Below are positions 15,887 through 24,319 of a stretch of DNA of 64,000 bases, one piece after another. Position 1 is the stretch's first letter. Each line of letters opens with the position of its first letter. Source of the stretch: Parasedimentitalea denitrificans. Its GTDB lineage: Bacteria; Pseudomonadota; Alphaproteobacteria; Rhodobacterales; Rhodobacteraceae. The position numbers and the translations under genes were made by a program. Under the pieces are notes generated by a model, which made no database searches, was not told the DNA's origin, and saw nothing but the letters and a program-made list of their open reading frames with translations. Where the stretch lies: assembly GCF_011813015.1 (NCBI RefSeq), contig NZ_QHLQ01000022.1, positions 1-64,000 of the forward strand. The letters are read 5' to 3'.

Positions 15887-16279
15887 ATGAACGATCCTAT
15901 CGCAGATATGCTCACCCGGATCCGTAACTCGTCGTTGCGCGGTAAATCCACAGTCTCGACCCCAGCTTCCAAGCTGCGGGCCTGGGTTCTGGACGTACTG
16001 GCGGACGAAGGTTACATCCGTGGCTACGAAGCAACCACTGGTTCCGATGGCCACCCGGCGATCGAAATCAGCCTGAAGTACTACGATGGCGAGCCAGTCA
16101 TTCGCGAACTGAAGCGGGTTTCAAAGCCTGGTCGTCGCGTTTACATGGGCGTCAATGACATCCCATCCGTCCGTCAGGGCCTGGGTGTGTCGATTGTCTC
16201 CACTCCTCGGGGTGTGATGTCGGACGCAAAAGCACGTGCAGCCAACGTTGGCGGCGAAGTGCTCTGCACCGTCTTCTAA
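15887..16279 (+). CDS. rpsH: 30S ribosomal protein S8
   Basis: A 130-residue S8, a primary 16S binder. In enterobacteria it is also the translational repressor of the spc operon, acting at rplE; that role is not shown here. The start MNDPIADMLTRIRN and the C-terminal VSTPRGVMSDAKAR..GGEVLCTVF are family hallmarks. Confidence 0.97.
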   Translation: MNDPIADMLTRIRNSSLRGKSTVSTPASKLRAWVLDVLADEGYIRGYEATTGSDGHPAIEISLKYYDGEPVIRELKRVSKPGRRVYMGVNDIPSVRQGLGVSIVSTPRGVMSDAKARAANVGGEVLCTVF

Positions 16280-16291
16280 GGAGGTCAATCA

Positions 16292-16825
16292 ATGTCTCGT
16301 ATTGGTAAAAAACCGGTCACACTGCCTGCAGGCGTTTCTGCATCAGTTTCCGGTCAGACCATCGAAGTTAAGGGCCCGAAAGGGACTCGTAGCTTCTCAG
16401 CCACCGACGACGTGACCCTAGCGGTCGAAGATAACGTTGTTTCCATCACACCACGCGGTATGTCCAAGCGGGCACGTCAGCAGTGGGGCATGTCCCGCAC
16501 CATGGTTGCCAACTTGGTAACCGGCGTGACCTCCGGCTTCAAAAAAGAGCTGGAGATTCAGGGTGTTGGTTACCGGGCAAGCATGCAGGGTAACACCCTG
16601 AAGCTGAACCTGGGCCTGTCGCACGATGTGGAATTCGTAGCACCTGAGGGTGTTACTGTTACTGCTCCTAAGCCGACCATCATCATTGTCGAAGGCATTG
16701 ATGATCAGGCTGTGGGTCAAGTTGCAGCTAACATTCGCGCATGGCGTAAGCCCGAGCCCTACAAGGGCAAAGGTATTCGCTACAAAGGTGAATTCGTCTT
16801 CCGCAAAGAAGGCAAGAAGAAGTAA
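16292..16825 (+). CDS. rplF: 50S ribosomal protein L6
   Basis: A 177-residue L6 with two repeated domains, near the factor-binding centre. It shows MSRIGKKPVTLPAGV, the KGPKGT loop, GVGYRA and the C-terminal PEPYKGKGIRYKGE signature that contacts 23S rRNA. AAGGAGG precedes the ATG at 9 bases, an unusually strong ribosome site. Confidence 0.97.
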   Translation: MSRIGKKPVTLPAGVSASVSGQTIEVKGPKGTRSFSATDDVTLAVEDNVVSITPRGMSKRARQQWGMSRTMVANLVTGVTSGFKKELEIQGVGYRASMQGNTLKLNLGLSHDVEFVAPEGVTVTAPKPTIIIVEGIDDQAVGQVAANIRAWRKPEPYKGKGIRYKGEFVFRKEGKKK

Positions 16826-16836
16826 GGACCAGCATA

Positions 16837-17196
16837 ATGGCAAACAGCAAAAGAACCCTGTTTCTGAAGCGCCGCTTGCGCGTCCGGAACAAACTGCGCC
16901 GCGTGAACTCAGGACGTCTTCGTCTGTCCGTTCACCGCTCGAACAAGAACATCAGCGTTCAGCTGATCGACGACGTTCGTGGCGTAACATTGGCTTCGGC
17001 TTCGACCCTGGAAAAAGATCTGGGTTTCGTTGGCAAGAACAACATCGAAGCAGCTACCAAAGTGGGCGCGGCAATTGCCGAGCGTGCTAAGAAAGCTGGT
17101 GTTGAAGAAGCTTACTTTGATCGCGGTGGTTTCCTGTTCCACGGTAAAGTGAAGGCCCTGGCCGACGCTGCCCGTGAAGGTGGCCTCAAGATCTAA
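16837..17196 (+). CDS. rplR: 50S ribosomal protein L18
   Basis: A 119-residue L18 that binds 5S rRNA with L5. LRVRNKLRRVNSGRLRLSVHRSNKNISVQLIDD and the C-terminal FDRGGFLFHGKVKALADAAREGGL are diagnostic. The 112-base gap to rpsE contains a hairpin. Confidence 0.97.
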   Translation: MANSKRTLFLKRRLRVRNKLRRVNSGRLRLSVHRSNKNISVQLIDDVRGVTLASASTLEKDLGFVGKNNIEAATKVGAAIAERAKKAGVEEAYFDRGGFLFHGKVKALADAAREGGLKI

Positions 17197-17203
17197 TCAA
17201 TGC

Positions 17204-17226
17204 GGGCGGCGCTTTGTGTGCCGCCC
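17204..17226 (+). promoter_or_regulatory. Intercistronic hairpin between rplR and rpsE
   Basis: GGGCGGC / GCCGCCC, a 7-bp GC stem 8 bases after the rplR stop, without a T-run. It is more likely an mRNA-stability or processing element than a terminator. Confidence 0.45.
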
Positions 17227-17308
17227 CGATGATCCGGGAGTTCCCTGCAAGGGGAGCTCACCAGGATTGAGAATTTAGGCGCATAGCGCCGGATGAAAGG
17301 AATGCCTC

Positions 17309-17884
17309 ATGGCAAGAGAAGATAACCGCCGCGGCGGCCGTCGTGATCGAGACGAAGCTCCGGAATTTGCAGATCGCTTGGTAGCGATCAACCGCGTTTC
17401 CAAAACCGTAAAAGGTGGTAAGCGCTTTGGTTTTGCAGCTCTCGTAGTTGTAGGCGACCAAAAAGGCCGCGTTGGCTTTGGTAAAGGTAAAGCGAAAGAG
17501 GTCCCTGAGGCCATTCGTAAAGCCACCGAGCAAGCCAAGCGTCAGATGATCCGCGTTCAGCTGCGTGAAGGTCGTACACTGCACCACGACATGGAAGGCC
17601 GTCACGGCGCCGGTAAAGTGGTCATGCGTACAGCACCTGAAGGTACTGGTATCATCGCCGGTGGTCCAATGCGTGCCGTTTTCGAAATGCTTGGCGTCAA
17701 AGACGTTGTTTCGAAGTCGATTGGTTCGCAGAACCCTTACAACATGATCCGTGCAACCATGGATGGCCTCCGCAAAGAGTCCAGCCCACGTTCGGTTGCT
17801 CAGCGTCGTGGTAAGAAAGTTGCCGACATCCTGCCCAAGCGGGACGAAGCACCAGCAGCGGCACCTGCCGAAGCTGAAGCTTAA
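17309..17884 (+). CDS. rpsE: 30S ribosomal protein S5
   Basis: A 191-residue S5 with its double-stranded RNA-binding fold. RVSKTVKGGKRFGFAALVVVGDQKGRVGFG is the S5 signature, and the second domain contains GGPMRAVFEMLGVKDVVSKSIGSQNPYNM. The N-terminus (AREDNRRGGRRDRDEAPE) and the alanine-rich tail (RDEAPAAAPAEAEA) are disordered extensions usual in this group. Confidence 0.97.
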   Translation: MAREDNRRGGRRDRDEAPEFADRLVAINRVSKTVKGGKRFGFAALVVVGDQKGRVGFGKGKAKEVPEAIRKATEQAKRQMIRVQLREGRTLHHDMEGRHGAGKVVMRTAPEGTGIIAGGPMRAVFEMLGVKDVVSKSIGSQNPYNMIRATMDGLRKESSPRSVAQRRGKKVADILPKRDEAPAAAPAEAEA

Positions 17885-17896
17885 GGAGATCGGAAG

Positions 17897-18085
17897 ATGG
17901 CTAAAACTATCGTAGTTAAGCAGATCGGTTCGCCGATCCGTCGTCCCGCCAAACAGCGTCAGACGCTGATCGGCCTGGGTCTGAACAAGATGCACAAGAC
18001 ACGTGAGCTGGAAGACACTCCTTCGGTTCGCGGCATGGTGAACAAGATTTCACACATGGTCGAGATCATCGAAGAAAAAGGCTAA
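17897..18085 (+). CDS. rpmD: 50S ribosomal protein L30
   Basis: A 62-residue L30. KTIVVKQIGSPIRRPAKQRQTLIGLGLNK, read in parts, and RELEDTPSVRGMVNKISHMV match the family. AAGGAGAT precedes the ATG. In most genomes rplO follows immediately. Here a terminator and 3.1 kb of other genes intervene. Confidence 0.97.
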   Translation: MAKTIVVKQIGSPIRRPAKQRQTLIGLGLNKMHKTRELEDTPSVRGMVNKISHMVEIIEEKG

Positions 18086-18107
18086 GTCCTTTTCCTTGAA
18101 GACATCG

Positions 18108-18143
18108 AAAACGCCTCTGGTTCCGCCGGGGGCGTTTTTGTTT
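18108..18143 (+). terminator. Terminator closing rpmC-rpmD
   Basis: AAAACGCC ... GGCGTTTT with inner pairing (TGG/CCG region), ending in GTTTTTGTTT, 22 bases after rpmD. Confidence 0.85.
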
Positions 18144-18237
18144 GCGAAGGAGTAAGGCACGAGCGACGTGTTCTGTGGTGCTGACAGGTGAGCTTTAGGG
18201 CGTTACCAATATGCAAATCTCACCAAGGATGCAGCAC

Positions 18238-18846
18238 ATGCCCACCATCGAATACTACTATTCAGCCCATTCCGCCTATGCCTACCTAGGGGCCAAGAAG
18301 CTGGCCCAGATCTGCACAGATCATGGCTGCACACTGCTGCACCGGCCGATTTACCTAAGCCCAGTCATCGAGGCCGCAGGGTCACAGCCTTTTGCGGCCC
18401 GTACCAAGGCCTACGCTGACTATTTCTTTGGCCGCGAGATAAAACGCTGGGCTGAATTCCGTGGCGCCGACATGATCAATTTTCGCCCCACACATCACGA
18501 CAATCCACTGACACTACCCAACGGGTTGATTATTGCGGCGGCGGAAGCTGGTGCGCCGGTGGACAAGCTCTCCTATGAGATACTTAGAGCACACTGGGTG
18601 GACGATGCAGATCATGCGGATGCGGCTACTCTGGCTGATCTTGTTTCGGGGCTCGGGTTGGATGCCGATAGCCTTCTGACCGCGGCAATGTCTGACCCCA
18701 TTCAGGCCTTGCATGACACATACACCCAAGAGGCCATTGACCGCAGCGTCTTTGGCTCGCCAACCTACGTTCTGGATGGCGACATGTTCTACGGTCAGGA
18801 CCGGCTGGAGCTGCTCGAATATGCGCTGGTCAAAAGATCGGGTTGA
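18238..18846 (+). CDS. DsbA-fold protein, 2-hydroxychromene-2-carboxylate isomerase family
   Basis: 202 residues from ATG 18238 (AAGGA at 18224-18228). The first strand and helix, IEYYYSAHSAYAYLGAKKL, put a Ser-Ala-Ser/His pattern where thiol oxidoreductases have CxxC, as in HCCA isomerases and other kappa-class GST relatives. The helical insert (DYFFGREIKRWAEFRG) and the cis-proline loop SVFGSPTYVLDGDMFYGQDRL are intact. Such enzymes act on glutathione conjugates of aromatic compounds; the substrate here is not known. The next gene encodes a MAPEG protein, another glutathione-linked family. Confidence 0.85.
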   Translation: MPTIEYYYSAHSAYAYLGAKKLAQICTDHGCTLLHRPIYLSPVIEAAGSQPFAARTKAYADYFFGREIKRWAEFRGADMINFRPTHHDNPLTLPNGLIIAAAEAGAPVDKLSYEILRAHWVDDADHADAATLADLVSGLGLDADSLLTAAMSDPIQALHDTYTQEAIDRSVFGSPTYVLDGDMFYGQDRLELLEYALVKRSG

Positions 18847-18905
18847 CGTAGCTGGGGCGGGGTGTTTTCTATTTAACCAAGTGATTAATTAGAGTGGAGC
18901 CCCCA

Positions 18906-19325
18906 ATGCCCGAACTTGTTACAGCCTATTCAGTTGCCCTCATTTCTCTGCTGGTTTTTGTTCTTGTTGTTCTGCTGCAATCCGCATTGGTCGGTGCGGC
19001 TAAGGCCAAGGCGAATATGACGCCGGGCAGCGAACCCGAAGCGGACTATGATAACCCGGTGTACCGGTTGAATAGGTGCCACCAAAACGGTGTCGAGATC
19101 ATGCCAGCCGCCGCAATCGGCCTGTTCGCCTGCATCCTGACCGGGGCTTCTGCATGGTGGGTGAATCTGCTGATGGTGCTGTTTCTTGTGCTGCGGCTGA
19201 TCTACATCCTGATCTACGCGCAGAATGTCGGCAAACCGACACAGGGCATACGTACCTTTGTGTATGTTGCCGGCTGGGCCATGGTTGTCGGGCTTTGCGG
19301 CATGGCAATTTGGGCGCTGATCTGA
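18906..19325 (+). CDS. MAPEG-family integral membrane protein
   Basis: 139 residues with four hydrophobic segments (about 5-30, 60-80, 83-104 and 115-138). The MAPEG family (membrane-associated eicosanoid and glutathione metabolism) is indicated by YRLNRCHQNGVEIMPAAAIGLFA, with the conserved N-x-x-E motif, and RLIYILIYAQNVGKPTQGIRTFVY. ATG 18906 has GGAG 6 bases upstream; a GTG at 18894 is less likely. It follows the DsbA-fold isomerase by 59 bases and may share its transcript. Confidence 0.85.
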   Translation: MPELVTAYSVALISLLVFVLVVLLQSALVGAAKAKANMTPGSEPEADYDNPVYRLNRCHQNGVEIMPAAAIGLFACILTGASAWWVNLLMVLFLVLRLIYILIYAQNVGKPTQGIRTFVYVAGWAMVVGLCGMAIWALI

Positions 19326-19571
19326 ACATAACCAGCCGCCATCGCACCTTCGCACAACAGGCCCAGTAATGGCGGCTAGAGCGCCGGGTTCCGTCTCACC
19401 CAGCTCTCCAATCATGAACGAATTATGACTTTTCCCATGCGTTCAACGCATAGCGGATTGACCGAACTGTCAGTTGTTTGGGCGATCTAATCCTATATCT
19501 AAAGCTTACCAAACAAGAGCAAATCACAGAGCTGGGGAATGCGTTCCAGCTATAGAATATAGGACTACATC

Positions 19572-19787
19572 ATGGCACACGTCATCAACACAGCATCTAC
19601 CGGTTTCAACCTGTTCGCCCGCATCCGTGGCTTCGTTGAAAACACCAAGCAGGCCTGGGATCTGAACGCTGAATACAAGCGCACATTCGCCGAGCTGGAC
19701 AGCCTGGAAAATCGCGAGCTGGCCGACATCGGTGTTCGCCGCTGCGACATCGCAGAAATCTCTCGTATCCACGTATACGGCCACTAA
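19572..19787 (+). CDS. DUF1127 small protein
   Basis: 71 residues. The C-terminal half has the DUF1127 signature ELDSLENRELADIGVRRCDI, an arginine-rich amphipathic helix. Alphaproteobacterial members have been linked to RNA turnover and to phosphate and stress responses; the role here is not shown. It stands alone, preceded by a 245-base gap containing TTGACC (about 19458) and followed by its own terminator, so it is probably expressed independently. Confidence 0.85.
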   Translation: MAHVINTASTGFNLFARIRGFVENTKQAWDLNAEYKRTFAELDSLENRELADIGVRRCDIAEISRIHVYGH

Positions 19788-19835
19788 TTCAGGAATTCAT
19801 TCAATCCTATCCTCCTCCCTTGGGTTTGAATGACC

Positions 19836-19867
19836 AGAAACGCCTCCGCATTGCGGGGGCGTTTTCT
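19836..19867 (+). terminator. Terminator of the DUF1127 gene
   Basis: AGAAACGCCTCCGC / GCGGGGGCGTTTTCT with a 3-base loop; about 14 pairs, ending in TTTTCTGTT. Confidence 0.85.
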
Positions 19868-20240
19868 GTTGCGGGGGGGGCGTACGCTCTGGCAGGCGGA
19901 TCTTAAGCTACAAACGTCATCCTGTCCGTGATCGCGATCTTCGCCGGGCTTGGCACCCCGGCACACCTGGAGCCTGGCCCTCGTAAAGAAGGGGGCGCAA
20001 CTGAACCGTTCATTGCACGGGGCAATCCCCCGTCTGCATCCATTCTGGCGGCGCCGCCATTTCTATCCGGCCCTTCCGTTTGACAAAGAATTGCACGGCA
20101 GAATCCGACAGGGCAGGGGCCTTGGCGGCTGAACGGCTGAGCCTTGGGTGTAATGCATTTTACGATTTGAGAGCGCATTAGCCTTTGACCTGCTTGGGCG
20201 GCGCAGTGCTATGGTTTGATTTTGAGTTAGGGATTTTAAA
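19868..20240. other. Non-coding gap before the methyltransferase
   Basis: 373 bases. Frames across it lack ribosome sites and known motifs and look like chance. A G-run (19873-19880) follows the terminator. No tRNA, repeat or promoter is convincing apart from AGGG shortly before the next start. Confidence 0.4.
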
Positions 20241-21050
20241 ATGACACAGACATCGGGATTTCAAGTCGCAAACCAAGCCCCTCGATTCTACGACAGCCAT
20301 GTGGAAAGGTTCATGGCTCCGTTTGTCCAAAAGCTGGTTAGCCGTGCAGTCACGCCCCGCAGCGTTGTTCTTGACGTAGCCTGTGGCACCGGATTCGCAA
20401 CACGAGCGGCAGCAATTGCAGCAGGACCGAGCGGCCGGGTCACAGGTAGTGACATCAATCCCGCCATGCTTGAGATGGCGCAAAGCGTAACGGGTGATAG
20501 CTTTGGCATTCAATGGGTGCCCGCTTCAGCAATGGACCTTCCGTTTGAGAACCACTCTTTCGATGCGGTGATATCGCAGCAGGGGCTCCAGTTCTTTCCG
20601 AACCCGGTAGCCGGTCTGCGCGAAATGGCACGCGTAACCAAGGCAGGTGGGACGCTTGCCGCTACCGTTTGGGCGCCCAAGGTTGAGGTGCCTTATCTTG
20701 ATAGCGTGTTCTCGATGTGCACCAGTCAATGCAATGGCAGCGAGAGCGCAGTGACCCAGACATTCGCCGAAGGAGGAGAAGCGCAAATTCGCAACTGGTT
20801 CGAGCAAGCCGGTTTAGCCGCCGCCGATATTGAGTTGATCGAAGCAAATGTCAGTTTGCCGCCTGTTGGTGAATACGTCGAAGATCACATTCGTGCGCTT
20901 CCCCCAATGATTGTCGGCGAGTTTTTAGAATGCTCAGCCGAAGTTCAAAGCAGCTTGCTCGAACAGGTGAAGCGCGACCTTTCCCCTTATGCAGATGGGG
21001 AAGGGTATGAGGTTCCGTTCCGTTCGTATCTGGCAATGGCCACGGTGTAG
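20241..21050 (+). CDS. Class I SAM-dependent methyltransferase (UbiE/MenG-like fold)
   Basis: 269 residues. Motif I is VVLDVACGTGFATRAAA (about 42-58), followed by VTGSDINPAMLEMA, AMDLPFENHSFDAVISQQGLQFF and the TKAGGTLAATVW strand. This is a small-molecule methyltransferase; the substrate is not evident. It is monocistronic on the + strand between the DUF1127 gene and the rplO promoter. Its sequence is unrelated in detail to the methyltransferase at 5027. Confidence 0.82.
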   Translation: MTQTSGFQVANQAPRFYDSHVERFMAPFVQKLVSRAVTPRSVVLDVACGTGFATRAAAIAAGPSGRVTGSDINPAMLEMAQSVTGDSFGIQWVPASAMDLPFENHSFDAVISQQGLQFFPNPVAGLREMARVTKAGGTLAATVWAPKVEVPYLDSVFSMCTSQCNGSESAVTQTFAEGGEAQIRNWFEQAGLAAADIELIEANVSLPPVGEYVEDHIRALPPMIVGEFLECSAEVQSSLLEQVKRDLSPYADGEGYEVPFRSYLAMATV

Positions 21051-21095
21051 AGCCAAAGGATCTGTTTGACAGCTGGTGCGTTGAACTTCTGCCTC

Positions 21096-21124
21096 TTGAT
21101 CCACACCCCCAACGGGTCTATAGG
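21096..21124 (+). promoter_or_regulatory. Predicted promoter of the rplO-secY-adk segment
   Basis: TTGATC (21096-21101), a 17-base C-rich spacer, then TATAGG (21119-21124) followed by CACCC. It would give a leader of about 90 nt before rplO. Confidence 0.55.
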
Positions 21125-21222
21125 CACCCGGTGGCCGCTCTGGTCACAAGAATCAGAATCAATATATGCCGTGGTTGGCCCGAATACGCTTCGTGGGTCA
21201 CATCCGGCTAAGGAGAAGCGAT

Positions 21223-21696
21223 ATGAGACTTAACGAACTGAGCGACAACCCAGGCGCAACGAAAAAACGCAAGCGCGTTGGTCGTGGTCCAGGTTCCGGC
21301 ACCGGTAAGATGGGTGGCCGTGGTATCAAAGGTCAGAAATCCCGTTCGGGTGTTGCCATCAATGGCTACGAAGGTGGTCAGATGCCTTTGTACCAACGTC
21401 TGCCAAAGCGTGGCTTTAACAAGCCAAACCGCAAGGCATTCGCTGTCATCAACCTGGGCCTGATCCAGAAATTCATCGATCTGGGCAAGCTCGACGCCAA
21501 GTCGATCACCGAAGACGCACTGGTCGAATCAGGTGTTGTTCGGCGCAAGCTGGACGGTATCCGCGTTCTGGCTAAAGGCGAAATCACTGCCAAAGCAATT
21601 ATCTCTGTTACCGGTGCCTCAAAAGCAGCCGTTGAAGCAGTAGAAAAGGCGGGCGGTGCCCTGACTGTAGTGGCAAAAGAAGCCGCAGCTGAGTAA
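21223..21696 (+). CDS. rplO: 50S ribosomal protein L15
   Basis: 157 residues from ATG 21223, with AAGGAGAAG 4-5 bases upstream; the longer frame to 21166 is not homologous. MRLNELSDNPGATKKRKRVGRG, GRGIKGQKSRSG and GGQMPLYQRLPKRGFNKP are L15 signatures. The gene is separated from rpmD by 3.1 kb. secY follows after a strong hairpin. Confidence 0.97.
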   Translation: MRLNELSDNPGATKKRKRVGRGPGSGTGKMGGRGIKGQKSRSGVAINGYEGGQMPLYQRLPKRGFNKPNRKAFAVINLGLIQKFIDLGKLDAKSITEDALVESGVVRRKLDGIRVLAKGEITAKAIISVTGASKAAVEAVEKAGGALTVVAKEAAAE

Positions 21697-21748
21697 GCGC
21701 TTGTGAGCGGCAACAATGCCGCTTACATAGTCTTCAGTTTTCCAATTG

Positions 21749-21787
21749 ACGCCGCCCAAGCCGGAAAACGGCTTCGGGCGGCGTTTT
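21749..21787 (+). terminator. Hairpin between rplO and secY, attenuator-like
   Basis: ACGCCGCCC-AAGCCG ... CGGCTT-C-GGGCGGCGT forms about 15 pairs with one bulge, followed by TTTTCGC. It ends only 22 bases before the secY ATG. A partial terminator lowering secY relative to rplO is plausible. Confidence 0.65.
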
Positions 21788-21808
21788 CGCAATAAAGAGA
21801 CCTTTTTC

Positions 21809-23173
21809 ATGGTATCAGCAGCAGAACAAATGGCGGCGAACACGAGCTGGTCCGCGCTTGGCAAAGCGACAGACCTGCGTAATCGCATCCTGTTCACCCT
21901 GGCCCTATTGATTGTCTATCGTTTGGGGACATTCATTCCGGTTCCAGGCATCGACACAATCGCCCTGCGAGAGTTTATGGACCAGGCCGGTCAGGGTATT
22001 GGCGGCATGGTATCCATGTTCACCGGTGGCGCGCTTGGCCGTATGGGTATTTTTGCCCTTGGCATCATGCCTTATATCTCGGCTTCGATTATTATCCAGC
22101 TGCTGACCTCGATGGTTCCGTCGCTGGAGCAGTTGAAGAAAGAGGGCGAGCAGGGCCGCAAGAAAATCAACCAGTACACCCGCTATGGCACCGTGGCGCT
22201 GGCCACTGCACAGGCCTATGGTCTGGCTGTGTCGCTTGAGGCAGGTGAGTTGGCCACAGATCCCGGCATGTACTTCCGTATGGCCTGCATGATCACTCTG
22301 GTTGGCGGCACCATGTTCCTGATGTGGCTGGGTGAGCAGATCACTCAGCGTGGTCTGGGTAACGGTATCTCGCTGATCATCTTTGTTGGTATTATCGCCG
22401 AAGTTCCAGCTGCACTGGCTCAGTTCTTTGCTTCCGGTCGTTCTGGCGCAATCAGCCCTGCGGTTATCGTGATGGTGCTGATCATGGTCATCGCGATCAT
22501 CATGTTCGTGGTCTTTATGGAACGCGCCCTGCGCAAGATCCATATTCAGTACCCGCGCCGTCAGGTTGGCATGAAAGTCTATGACGGTGGTTCTTCGCAT
22601 CTGCCAGTCAAAGTGAACCCAGCAGGCGTTATCCCAGCGATCTTTGCCAGCTCGCTGTTGCTGCTGCCGACTACCATCTCGACCTTCTCGTCGGGCTCTA
22701 CCAGTGGTCCGGTGATGTCTTGGCTGCTTGCCAACTTTGGTCCCGGTCAGCCGCTGTACCTGTTGTTCTTTACGTCGATGATCGTGTTCTTCGCTTACTT
22801 CTACACTTTCAATGTGTCGTTTAAGCCAGAAGACGTGGCCGACAACCTGAAGAACCAGAACGGCTTTGTTCCGGGGATCCGTCCGGGCAAAAAGACAGCT
22901 GAATATCTTGAGTATGTGGTCAACCGCGTGTTGGTTCTTGGCTCGGGTTATCTGGTGCTGGTCATGCTGCTGCCGGAAATTCTGCGCGGTCAGTTTGCAA
23001 TCCCGTTCTACTTTGGTGGTACGTCGGTTCTGATTGTTGTCTCGGTAACAATGGATACCATTCAGCAAGCGCAAAGCCATCTGTTGGCGCATCAGTACGA
23101 AGGTCTGATCGAGAAGAGCCAGCTGCGTGGTAAGAGCAAAAAACGTGGTAAGCGGGGTCCATCGCGCAAATGA
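21809..23173 (+). CDS. secY: Preprotein translocase subunit SecY
   Basis: 454 residues with ten transmembrane helices, the channel of the Sec translocon. ATG 21809 (MVSAAEQMAANTSWSALGKAT) is the usual start; the longer frame from 21746 reads through the hairpin. RLGTFIPVPGID, GGALGRMGIFALGIMPYISASI and TQRGLGNGISLIIF are conserved. The GTFIPVPGI region is the plug. The stop overlaps the adk ATG (ATGA). Confidence 0.97.
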   Translation: MVSAAEQMAANTSWSALGKATDLRNRILFTLALLIVYRLGTFIPVPGIDTIALREFMDQAGQGIGGMVSMFTGGALGRMGIFALGIMPYISASIIIQLLTSMVPSLEQLKKEGEQGRKKINQYTRYGTVALATAQAYGLAVSLEAGELATDPGMYFRMACMITLVGGTMFLMWLGEQITQRGLGNGISLIIFVGIIAEVPAALAQFFASGRSGAISPAVIVMVLIMVIAIIMFVVFMERALRKIHIQYPRRQVGMKVYDGGSSHLPVKVNPAGVIPAIFASSLLLLPTTISTFSSGSTSGPVMSWLLANFGPGQPLYLLFFTSMIVFFAYFYTFNVSFKPEDVADNLKNQNGFVPGIRPGKKTAEYLEYVVNRVLVLGSGYLVLVMLLPEILRGQFAIPFYFGGTSVLIVVSVTMDTIQQAQSHLLAHQYEGLIEKSQLRGKSKKRGKRGPSRK

Positions 23174-23811
23174 ATATTATTCTGTTAGGCCCCCCTGGTG
23201 CAGGCAAAGGCACTCAAGCACGCCATCTGGTCGAAACTCGTGGCATGATCCAGCTAAGCACTGGCGACATGCTGCGCGAAGCGAAATCCAGCGGTACCGA
23301 GATGGGGCTGAAAGTCGCCGCCATCATGGACGCCGGCAAGCTGGTCACGGACGAAATCGTGATTGGCCTGATCGAAGAGAAGCTGGCCGCTGAACCTGGC
23401 GCTGGTTTCATCTTTGATGGTTTCCCACGCACATTGGCGCAGGCTGATGCGTTGGCTGCACTGCTGGCTAAGCTTGGCCAGTCACTGCACACCGTCATCG
23501 AAATGCGGGTCGACGACGAGGCGCTGGTAAAGCGCATCACTGGTCGCTTTACCTGTGGTGATTGTGGTGAAGTATACCACGACGAGACCAAGCCGACGGC
23601 TGAGGCTGACAAGTGTGATCATTGTGGCAGTACCAACATGGTGCGGCGTGCGGATGACAACGAAGACAGCCTGCGCACCCGTCTGATGGAATACTACAAA
23701 AAGACCTCGCCACTGATTGGCTACTACTACGCCAAGGGCGACCTGCGCCCGGTCAACGGTCTGGCTGACATCTCTGAGGTGCAGAACTCGATCAAGGCCA
23801 TTTTGGGCTGA
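23170..23811 (+). CDS. adk: Adenylate kinase with zinc-type LID
   Basis: 213 residues; interconverts ATP + AMP and 2 ADP. The P-loop is GPPGAGKGTQ (residues 7-16), the AMP-site segment is DGFPRTLAQA, and the LID carries CGDCG ... CDHCG, four cysteines that would bind zinc. It is coupled to secY through a four-base overlap, the order common in alphaproteobacteria, and is the last gene before a terminator. Confidence 0.97.
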   Translation: MNIILLGPPGAGKGTQARHLVETRGMIQLSTGDMLREAKSSGTEMGLKVAAIMDAGKLVTDEIVIGLIEEKLAAEPGAGFIFDGFPRTLAQADALAALLAKLGQSLHTVIEMRVDDEALVKRITGRFTCGDCGEVYHDETKPTAEADKCDHCGSTNMVRRADDNEDSLRTRLMEYYKKTSPLIGYYYAKGDLRPVNGLADISEVQNSIKAILG

Positions 23812-23838
23812 TCACGTTTGTGAATTTGATAACGAATT

Positions 23839-23870
23839 AGGGCTAGGGTTTTCCTGGCCCTTTTTTGTTT
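23839..23870 (+). terminator. Terminator closing rplO-secY-adk
   Basis: AGGGCTAGG / CCTGGCCCT (9 bp, one wobble) around GTTTT, then TTTTTTG. Confidence 0.85.
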
Positions 23871-23884
23871 TAGGAATTCACTCA

Positions 23885-24265
23885 ATGAACTTTCGCAACT
23901 TTCTTGCCCTTGCATCTGTCTGCCTAGCTGTTCCAGCCTCTGCCGAGCGGATTTTCCTGAATGACCCAAATTCATGTCATCTGTTGGAACAGGAATACGG
24001 GGATCTGGATTTTGCGGGCAATGGCGGACTGATCCTGAATGAATCTGGTTTCAGCTCGCTCGAATATTTTTGCGAATTCCAACCTGATCTACAGTTTCAT
24101 TGGGACGGGTGGCTGGCCACAACCCATATGGGGCATTGCCAAGAGCCGGGCCCGTTCTACACCCCCACTTTGTTTACTTTCGTAATGACAGAGGAAGAGC
24201 CGGGTGTGATAACGATGTTTGATGGATCACAGGAACCGACGCGGTTCTATTCTTGCACGGACTGA
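23885..24265 (+). CDS. Small secreted hypothetical protein between adk and rpsM
   Basis: 126 residues of no recognised family. The first 20 form a signal peptide (MNFRNFLALASVCLAVPASA/ER). The mature chain has four cysteines (31, 63, 85, 124), probably two disulfides, with many aromatic and acidic residues. GGAATTC lies about 8 bases upstream of the ATG. It is the third small secreted Cys-containing protein found at a break in the ribosomal cluster, with those at 345 and 3386; I see no sequence similarity among the three. Confidence 0.7.
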   Translation: MNFRNFLALASVCLAVPASAERIFLNDPNSCHLLEQEYGDLDFAGNGGLILNESGFSSLEYFCEFQPDLQFHWDGWLATTHMGHCQEPGPFYTPTLFTFVMTEEEPGVITMFDGSQEPTRFYSCTD

Positions 24266-24319
24266 CCTTCTCGGATTGGTTGCGCTAGCACCGAACTTTG
24301 ATGTCAATCAAAACGTGGG

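Noticed and set aside
19903..20178. Minus-strand 91-residue frame
   Set aside because: No motif, no ribosome site, and composition typical of noncoding DNA.
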